Below are positions 7,309 through 11,862 of a DNA stretch of 11,862 bases, piece after piece. The stretch's first letter is position 1. Every line of letters starts with the position of its first letter. This DNA is from Bacteroidales bacterium H10 (GTDB lineage Bacteria > Bacteroidota > Bacteroidia > Bacteroidales > Muribaculaceae), in NCBI GenBank assembly GCA_001701295.1, contig DAAV01000140.1:1-11862 (forward strand), given 5' to 3'. The position numbers were made by a program, and so were the translations under genes. The notes beneath the pieces were generated by a model. That model was not told the DNA's origin and made no database searches. It saw only the letters and a list, made by a program, of their open reading frames with translations.

Positions 7309-8208
7309 TCATATCCAGGCTTTCTGTCGTTCGCGCACGGCAAGCGACTCGCTCAGCATGCGTATGAATTCCTGCATTGACCGTTTGCGATAGCTCGCAC
7401 GCAGAGTGTGCACGCAACCTGTCATCTCATTTTCCGGAATATCAAGCGGAACGGCGCAGATCCCTGTCTCATTGTGAATGGATGCCTCGGCAAGCACGGT
7501 GACAAGCCGGGTCTGTCGTATAAGTTTCAACAGGATATTGACCTCATTGAGTTCCGTGCGGATTCTGAACTTGTTATAAGGAGTGACAAGATTTTCGAAA
7601 TAATTCCGTGCCTGCAGTCCGCGTGCCGGAAGAGCAAGATCATATTTTTCGAGTTCGGGCAGCGACACGCTTTTCCGTGCGGCAAGCGGATGCGACTCCG
7701 AGACAATAGCCGACAGACAGTTCTGAAACAGCATATGCGATTCGATGCCTTCGACAGGAACTGTCGGTTTGAACGCCAATACAAAATCCACATCGCGGAC
7801 TCTCAGCATTTCCATCAGTTCTGCCATCGGCTTGTAATGGATATTAAGCTTGATACCCGGATAACGGTGCATGAACGTGACAATCGTCTCGGTCAGTATC
7901 GGGCTGAAGGAATATGTGACTCCTATGTCGAGCGTACCGCATTCCATCCGGTTCAGATCATCCATGCGGTCACGGCAAAGATCCGCGGCGCATATGGCGT
8001 CACGCGCATACGGAAGCAGCTCAAGCCCCGGCTCGGTGAGAGTCACACTGTGACTCGTACGGTTAAGCAGCTGCGACCCGAGCTCACATTCAAGCTGTTT
8101 CACCTGTTGAGACAGAGTGCTCTGAGTCACACACAGTAATCTGGCCGCTTCTGAGAAGTTAAGGGTTTCGGCCACTTTGACGAAATATCTTAGTTGTCGG
8201 AGTTCCAT
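7309..8208 (-). CDS. LysR-type transcriptional regulator
   Basis: DNA-binding regulator of 299 residues, a usual LysR length. The ATG at 8208 starts MELRQLRYFVKVAET, the classic LysR N-terminus. A TTG two codons upstream (8214) overlaps the promoter box and is less likely. The winged helix-turn-helix covers residues 1-61, with the recognition segment AARLLCVTQSTLSQQVKQLE (21-40) and the wing LLNRTSHSVTLTEPG. Residues about 90-290 form the periplasmic-binding-like effector domain (GTLDIGVTYSFSPIL, LPELEKYDLALP), similar in style to the CynR/CysB kind; the effector cannot be told from sequence. It lies 26 bases downstream of the YjjB-like gene on the same strand, so it may be the last gene of that exporter operon. 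A separate promoter box just before its ATG also allows independent expression. Its likely targets are its own operon or the exporter genes; this is inference. Confidence 0.93.
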   Translation of the reverse strand: MELRQLRYFVKVAETLNFSEAARLLCVTQSTLSQQVKQLECELGSQLLNRTSHSVTLTEPGLELLPYARDAICAADLCRDRMDDLNRMECGTLDIGVTYSFSPILTETIVTFMHRYPGIKLNIHYKPMAELMEMLRVRDVDFVLAFKPTVPVEGIESHMLFQNCLSAIVSESHPLAARKSVSLPELEKYDLALPARGLQARNYFENLVTPYNKFRIRTELNEVNILLKLIRQTRLVTVLAEASIHNETGICAVPLDIPENEMTGCVHTLRASYRKRSMQEFIRMLSESLAVRERQKAWI

Positions 8209-8211
8209 ATG

Positions 8212-8219
8212 CAAATTTA
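8212..8219 (-). promoter_or_regulatory. -7 box TAAATTTG directly before the lysR-type gene
   Basis: On the minus strand TAAATTTG matches TAnnTTTG exactly, with only three bases between its last G and the ATG at 8208. Transcription would start at or within a few bases of the ATG, giving a leaderless or near-leaderless mRNA. No -33 TTG is visible, so it could be chance in an AT-rich gap. Confidence 0.4.
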
Positions 8220-8234
8220 ATAAAAGTATTCGAC

Positions 8235-8717
8235 TCAGCGGGTGGCTTGAAACGACATCTTCTTGAATATGAAGACCGGCACAGTACCTCCGAGTACAAG
8301 ACTGAGCACAAGGGCCATGAACATGAGAGAATTCTGTGAGAAAAGCACGAAGTAGCGATCAAAGATCTCGGCCGAGCGGGCAAGCACACACATGGCGAGT
8401 CCTCCGAAGGCCTTATATGCGTAGATACCAGGTATCATGGGGAGCAAGGCAGGAAAGAGACATGTCTCGGCCGGCGTCTTCGACAAGGGGGTCATGAATA
8501 CCGCAAGAGCACCTACCGTAAATGAGGCGACAAGCGTGGCCGGCACTATATGCAGCGGGTCGGAAACGGCCGACAGCAACATATATCTGACCGCATGGCC
8601 GCATGCGGCGATAAATGCGCAATAGGGATATGCGCGCAGGGGAGGCCGGCTGATCGAGGCGAAACCGATAGCGGCTATCGCTGCGAACAATGCATCCTGA
8701 AAAATCTGTAGTATCAT
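8235..8717 (-). CDS. YjjB-like (ThrE_2) subunit of threonine/serine exporter family
   Basis: Integral inner-membrane protein of 160 residues with about five hydrophobic segments. It matches the C-terminal half of the ThrE amino acid exporter, found separately as YjjB (157 residues in E. coli). Visible family features are LRAYPYCAFIAACGHAVRY near residues 27-45, the motif LFPALLPMIPGIYAYKAFGG near 86-105 with the conserved PG, and a closing hydrophobic helix followed by basic residues. It needs the YjjP-like partner encoded 32 bases upstream. In E. coli the YjjP-YjjB pair has been linked to succinate export, and ThrE of Corynebacterium exports threonine and serine; the substrate here is not known. 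The ATG at 8717 is the natural start. Confidence 0.87.
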   Translation of the reverse strand: MILQIFQDALFAAIAAIGFASISRPPLRAYPYCAFIAACGHAVRYMLLSAVSDPLHIVPATLVASFTVGALAVFMTPLSKTPAETCLFPALLPMIPGIYAYKAFGGLAMCVLARSAEIFDRYFVLFSQNSLMFMALVLSLVLGGTVPVFIFKKMSFQATR

Positions 8718-8749
8718 TTAAATAAGTAAGTAAGCTTCCGGATATTGAC

Positions 8750-9532
8750 TCAGAACATTCCGACACCCATGGCGAGCATCCCCAGGCATAGACCGATCGA
8801 AAGACAGCATGTAAGTATAGCCGCATCGGCAAATCTGCTGAAAGCGCTGAGATAATGGCGGTAAAGCATATCGCTGAAGGAATTGATCAGAGGAATGCCG
8901 GGCACAAGATAAAGAACACTTGTGGCGAGAGCGACATCAGACGTGCCGCCCAATCCGAACAACAGGCCGGTCGACCCGAGCACCGATGATACAAATGCGC
9001 AGGCAATGAAAACAACTCTGACATCGACATGTCGCGACAACAATGCGTTTTTAAGCATGTAACCCGCCAATGTGGCAGCAGCGACTATGGCCATGGCGAC
9101 GGCATCGCCGCCGAACAATCTGCAGAACGAGGCATTTGCCGCAGCCACAAGCAACGGAACATATTTACCCTTCCTCCCGGTAGCTTCCACCGTTATCTTC
9201 CGGAAAATATCTATTGCCTCTTCAAGGGGTAGGTGCCTGTCGGCTATGCGCCAGCTGAGTTCGCTGAGGCTCGTATTGAGACTGAAATCGATGGGAACGG
9301 CTTTTACGGCCACATTCAGAGTGATGCATTCCATATCCTCCCGATCCATTACCGACAATTGTATATGTCGGGGCATGACGGTCATCTCGGTACACACTCC
9401 GTAAGAGGCGGCGATACGCCCCACATTTTTCTCAATGCGTATGCAGGTGGCGCCGCAACCCATAAGCCACGCGGTGTATTCCACAAGAAAAGATCCGATG
9501 GCCAGTGAAGAGGGATTGCAGACTTCAGTCAT
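8750..9532 (-). CDS. YjjP-like (ThrE_1) subunit of threonine/serine exporter family
   Basis: Partner of the YjjB-like protein. I place the start at ATG 9532 (MTEVCNPSSLAIGSF), giving 260 residues, close to E. coli YjjP (256). This start overlaps the stop of the small upstream gene by eight bases (ATGACTGA), a translational-coupling arrangement. An in-frame ATG at 9607 would overlap that gene by 83 bases and add 25 residues that do not look conserved. The N-terminal cytosolic half carries the family pattern MGCGATCIRIEKNVGRIAASYG (about residues 24-45). The C-terminal half has about five membrane segments and the motif LVPGIPLINSFSDMLYRHY (about 209-227). Together the two halves rebuild a whole ThrE transporter in the inner membrane. 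Substrate probably a small amino acid or dicarboxylate; not determinable here. Confidence 0.85.
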   Translation of the reverse strand: MTEVCNPSSLAIGSFLVEYTAWLMGCGATCIRIEKNVGRIAASYGVCTEMTVMPRHIQLSVMDREDMECITLNVAVKAVPIDFSLNTSLSELSWRIADRHLPLEEAIDIFRKITVEATGRKGKYVPLLVAAANASFCRLFGGDAVAMAIVAAATLAGYMLKNALLSRHVDVRVVFIACAFVSSVLGSTGLLFGLGGTSDVALATSVLYLVPGIPLINSFSDMLYRHYLSAFSRFADAAILTCCLSIGLCLGMLAMGVGMF

Positions 9533-9740
9533 CGTTCTCGCAGACATCTCCGAAATCGTCATAAGGTTTCTCTTCGCGAAGGGAATCGCCGGGGATAAAG
9601 AATTCATCTATAACCGGCCCCACACTAATGGTCCGGTTTTCGGTTTTCGATAATCTGCCGGCCGCACATACAAGACGCACCAGCATCGCTATTGCTGACA
9701 GGGAAGCGATTACACCCCAGATCACATGTGGTGTTGTCAT
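9525..9740 (-). CDS. Small single-span membrane protein with acidic tail, function unknown
   Basis: A 71-residue protein not recognised as a known family. It has one membrane helix at about residues 6-30 (VIWGVIASLSAIAMLVRLVC), then a polar tail that becomes strongly acidic at the end (DDFGDVCENDD). The ATG at 9740 lies about 26 bases after a perfect TAnnTTTG box, and the stop overlaps the next gene's ATG by eight bases. That makes it the likely first gene of the exporter operon. Its position and membrane location suggest an accessory or regulatory partner of the YjjP-YjjB pair, but this is inference. The tight overlap and promoter placement are the main reasons to believe it is real. Confidence 0.68.
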   Translation of the reverse strand: MTTPHVIWGVIASLSAIAMLVRLVCAAGRLSKTENRTISVGPVIDEFFIPGDSLREEKPYDDFGDVCENDD

Positions 9741-9766
9741 TTTATTCTTTCTTTAGAAATCCGGTG

Positions 9767-9774
9767 CAAAATTA
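9767..9774 (-). promoter_or_regulatory. -7 box TAATTTTG of the exporter operon
   Basis: On the minus strand TAATTTTG fits TAnnTTTG exactly. The start of transcription would be near 9760, leaving a leader of about 20 bases before ATG 9740. No clear -33 TTG is seen. It would drive the small membrane protein, both ThrE halves and possibly the LysR gene. Confidence 0.6.
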
Positions 9775-9829
9775 GATAATGCGCCTTGAACGCACCTCCT
9801 GTTTCCATGGAAAGAACCGATAGCGGCAA

Positions 9830-10957
9830 TCACATTTTCAGCGATGAGGCAAGCCTGCGCGAGGCGCGTGCAAGTCGGTCGGCTGCCACAAGAGGATCCA
9901 ATGGGTCGAGTGTTCTCTCTCCACCATCCATATTTTCATTTATATCGGCAATATGTCCGTATCCTTCGGAACAAAGCTGCCTGCGGTCATCGATCCGGCC
10001 TGCAAGCAACGCTACGGGCACACCTGCCCGCGCCGCACGTGAGAGAACACCTTTCGCCACTTTTCCCTGCGATGTCTGGGCATCGGCTTTTCCCTCTCCC
10101 GTTATCACCAGATCGGCGTTGTGCAGGTGAACGTCAAAACAAGCGGCATCCAGCACAATGTCAATGCCCCGTACTCCTTCAGCGCCTAAAAAGGCATAAA
10201 GGCCTCCGCCGGCACCGCCTGCCGCTCCGAGACCGGCCCCCCCGGCACCTATCTCCATCCTGACGGCGACATTATTCATGCCCTCCTCAAGCAGTATGAG
10301 CTCTTCCTCTGAGGGGCCTTTCTGCCGGGCATACATCATCACGGCTCCGCAACGCCCTGTAAAATCTATATCGGCGTCATAGAGAAACCGGAAGTCACAT
10401 TCCTGGCGTATATGCCTGAGACCAGATCTGTCAAAAGACCTTATAAGACGCAGATCCGAGCCTGTCACAGGATTACGGCACAGGCCGGCATCGGTGAACA
10501 CCTGCAATCCCAACGCCTGCATCGCACCAATTCCCGCATCGTTCGTGGCACTTCCCCCGAGCGTACATATTATTTCGGTCGCTCCGTATGCGGCTGCGGC
10601 CCGGATCATCTCCCCCATTCCGTAGCTTGTGGTATGCATTACCCGGCGTTCTTCTTCGGCAAGCCGCATTATTCCGGCCGACTCCGCAAGCTCTATCAGA
10701 GCTTTGGCACCTCCGTCGACAAAAAGTATTTTCCCTTCTACGGGGCGCATCAGCGCGTCATGGGTACTGACCGTCCGTGTCTCCCCTCCGAGATAATGCT
10801 TCAGCACGGACATCGTGCCCTCTCCCCCGTCAGCCATCGGAAGCATGACTACTTCCGCATCAGGATCTGCGGCAAGTATTCCCCGCCCTACAGCCATACC
10901 GGCCTCCACCGATCCGAGGCAATCCTTGAATGAATCCAATGCCACTATTATCTTCAT
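9830..10957 (-). CDS. Glycerate 2-kinase (GarK/GlxK family)
   Basis: Phosphorylates D-glycerate with ATP, in this family usually yielding 2-phosphoglycerate, and so feeds glycerate from sugar-acid, glyoxylate or serine breakdown into lower glycolysis. Cytosolic, 375 residues, normal length for the family. Conserved blocks in order are DSFK (8-11), PMADGGEGT (40-48), GGSATNDAGIG (134-144), a glycine-rich loop GAGLGAAGGAGGG (about 240-252) with GIDIVLDA after it, and GEGKADAQTSQGK (287-299). At 194-199 DADIDF replaces the usual DVxNPL type motif, while the QKG that follows (212-214) is kept. The ATG at 10957 begins MKIIVALDSFK and is the natural start. It is transcribed away from the glutamate dehydrogenase gene. 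About 55 bases after its stop lies the next operon's promoter box, and no strong terminator is visible between. Confidence 0.93.
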   Translation of the reverse strand: MKIIVALDSFKDCLGSVEAGMAVGRGILAADPDAEVVMLPMADGGEGTMSVLKHYLGGETRTVSTHDALMRPVEGKILFVDGGAKALIELAESAGIMRLAEEERRVMHTTSYGMGEMIRAAAAYGATEIICTLGGSATNDAGIGAMQALGLQVFTDAGLCRNPVTGSDLRLIRSFDRSGLRHIRQECDFRFLYDADIDFTGRCGAVMMYARQKGPSEEELILLEEGMNNVAVRMEIGAGGAGLGAAGGAGGGLYAFLGAEGVRGIDIVLDAACFDVHLHNADLVITGEGKADAQTSQGKVAKGVLSRAARAGVPVALLAGRIDDRRQLCSEGYGHIADINENMDGGERTLDPLDPLVAADRLARASRRLASSLKM

Positions 10958-10961
10958 GCTG

Positions 10962-10969
10962 CAAATATA
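10962..10969 (-). promoter_or_regulatory. -7 box TATATTTG directly before the glycerate kinase gene
   Basis: On the minus strand TATATTTG matches TAnnTTTG exactly, with four bases to the ATG at 10957. Transcription would begin at about the start codon, so the mRNA may be leaderless. No -33 TTG is visible at the normal distance. Confidence 0.5.
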
Positions 10970-11038
10970 GTAAATTTTTAGAGTATGTTTACATCGGCAT
11001 CCATTTTTAGCTGCGGGTTCAAAAATTTTGTCATTTTG

Positions 11039-11069
11039 TTGTATATCTGAGATATTTATTGTAATTTTG
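11039..11069 (+). promoter_or_regulatory. Bacteroidota promoter of the glutamate dehydrogenase gene
   Basis: TTG at 11039-11041 and TAATTTTG at 11062-11069 are separated by 20 bases, matching both the -33 and -7 elements of Bacteroidota primary-sigma promoters. The start should lie near 11075, giving a 5' leader of about 65 bases. This is the best promoter in the window. Confidence 0.72.
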
Positions 11070-11140
11070 CAACATAATAATCAAACATCCTGTCAATATA
11101 TTTTATTTAAGGTCAATAATAGTATCAACCCTGAAACATT

Positions 11141-11862
11141 ATGAAAGCAACCGAAGTGATGGCGGATCTGCGCCGCCGTTTCCCCAACGAACCGGAGTAT
11201 CTTCAGGCAGTGGAGGAAGTTGTAAGCAACATCGAGGAGGTATATAACCAATATCCTCAGTTCGAGACCGAAAACCTGATAGAGCGTCTCTGCATCCCCG
11301 ACCGGATCTATTCTTTCCGCGTAAGCTGGGTGGATGACAAGGGAAAAGTCCATAACAACATGGGCTACAGAATCCAGCACAACAATGCCATCGGTCCCTA
11401 CAAGGGGGGCATACGCTTTCACGCATCGGTCAACCAGTCGATACTGAAGTTCCTCGCTTTCGAACAGACTTTCAAGAACTCCCTCACCACTCTGGCCATG
11501 GGTGGCGCGAAAGGAGGCTCCGATTTCTCGCCGCGGGGCAGGAGCGATATGGAGATCATGCGCTTCTGTCAGGCGTTTATCGCCGAATTATGGCGCCAGA
11601 TAGGCCCGGACACCGATGTTCCCGCAGGCGATATAGGAGTAGGAGGACGTGAGGTCGGCTATATGTATGGCTATTACAAAAAGATGGCCCGGGAATTCAC
11701 GGGAACCTTCACCGGCAAAGGTCTTGACTTCGGCGGTTCTCTTATCCGCCCCGAGGCCACAGGCTATGGCAACTGCTATTTCCTGCTGAACATGCTTGAG
11801 ACCCGCGGCATCGACATCAAAGGTAAAAAGGTTGCGGTTTCGGGCTCGGGCAACGTGGCCAC
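11141..11862 (+). CDS. gdhA: Glutamate dehydrogenase, hexameric type, 3' end outside window
   Basis: Interconverts glutamate with 2-oxoglutarate and ammonia using NAD(P); in Bacteroidales it is a main route of ammonia assimilation. The first 240 residues are present and the gene runs off the right edge. The ATG at 11141 begins MKATEVMADLRRRFPNEPEY, as in the roughly 445-450 residue hexameric enzymes. Catalytic residues are in place: Lys88 in GPYKGGIRF, Lys112 in FEQTFKNSL, Lys124 in GGAKGGSDF and Asp164 in PAGDIGVGGRE. These are each one less than the Clostridium symbiosum numbering as I recall it. The nucleotide-binding fold begins with VAVSGSGNVA at 231-240, where the window stops. The part that would best decide NADH or NADPH use is missing. 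The gene is divergent from glycerate kinase and has its own promoter. Confidence 0.96.
   Translation, partial: MKATEVMADLRRRFPNEPEYLQAVEEVVSNIEEVYNQYPQFETENLIERLCIPDRIYSFRVSWVDDKGKVHNNMGYRIQHNNAIGPYKGGIRFHASVNQSILKFLAFEQTFKNSLTTLAMGGAKGGSDFSPRGRSDMEIMRFCQAFIAELWRQIGPDTDVPAGDIGVGGREVGYMYGYYKKMAREFTGTFTGKGLDFGGSLIRPEATGYGNCYFLLNMLETRGIDIKGKKVAVSGSGNVA

Noticed and set aside
7408..8139. Long open frame (243 codons) on the plus strand inside the LysR gene
   Set aside because: It is fully antisense to a clear LysR protein, its product is rich in His, Arg and Phe without any domain, and no promoter is seen.
9533..9607. Upstream ATG start at 9607 for the YjjP-like gene
   Set aside because: It would overlap the small membrane protein gene by 83 bases and make the protein longer than the family norm; ATG 9532 gives the expected length and an eight-base overlap.
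10412..10933. Plus-strand open frame of 173 codons opposite glycerate kinase
   Set aside because: It lies antisense to all the conserved kinase motifs and its product is low in hydrophobic core residues and rich in Arg, His and Ser.
1..11862. CRISPR array, tRNA, rRNA, insertion sequence or attachment site
   Set aside because: No regular direct repeats with spacers, no tRNA-like cloverleaf, no transposase or integrase motif and no terminal inverted repeats were noticed on either strand.

Overview
The window looks like chromosome of a gut-type Bacteroidales bacterium, plausibly Muribaculaceae; the family-level placement is an inference. Supporting signs are promoter boxes of the Bacteroidota form TAnnTTTG at five places, no clear Shine-Dalgarno sites, lipoprotein signals with acidic residues just after the lipid-bearing Cys, a large secreted protein with a C-terminal domain of the Por/type IX secretion kind, and a stand-alone PepSY-like protein. 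No tRNA, rRNA, CRISPR array, phage gene or insertion sequence was seen.

Left third (1-3400, plus strand). A lipoprotein C10 (streptopain/SpeB-like) cysteine protease is cut by a single in-frame TAG at 1113-1115. Its last 62 codons continue in the same frame to a TGA at 1302-1304. Forty-five bases later comes a lipoprotein serpin with an intact hinge and reactive-centre loop. Together they look like a surface protease plus protease-inhibitor pair. A 344-base gap follows, holding a perfect 11-bp hairpin and a small GC-richer patch, and then a secreted double PepSY-like protein.

Middle (3523-7295, plus strand). A single gene encodes a secreted protein of 1204 residues with its own TAnnTTTG promoter box and a leader hairpin. 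It has a long N-terminal region I cannot assign, a GLUG-like repeat region and a C-terminal sorting-type domain. It ends in a textbook terminator with a 17-bp stem and seven T.

Right third (7309-10969, minus strand). Reading leftward from the right, there is a glycerate 2-kinase, then a likely four-gene operon: a small acidic one-helix membrane protein, a YjjP-like and a YjjB-like half of a ThrE-family exporter, and a LysR-type regulator. The regulator may control the exporter. Both the kinase and lysR genes have a perfect TAnnTTTG box only 3-4 bases before their ATG, which suggests leaderless transcripts.

Right edge (11039-11862, plus strand). Divergent from the kinase is a hexameric-type glutamate dehydrogenase gene with a good promoter (TTG, 20 bases, TAATTTTG). 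The window ends in its nucleotide-binding domain.

The most notable points are the amber-interrupted protease beside a serpin with an unusual loop, the possible leaderless promoters, and the small membrane protein translationally coupled to the split exporter. I see no clear evidence of a wholly new defence or mobile system.
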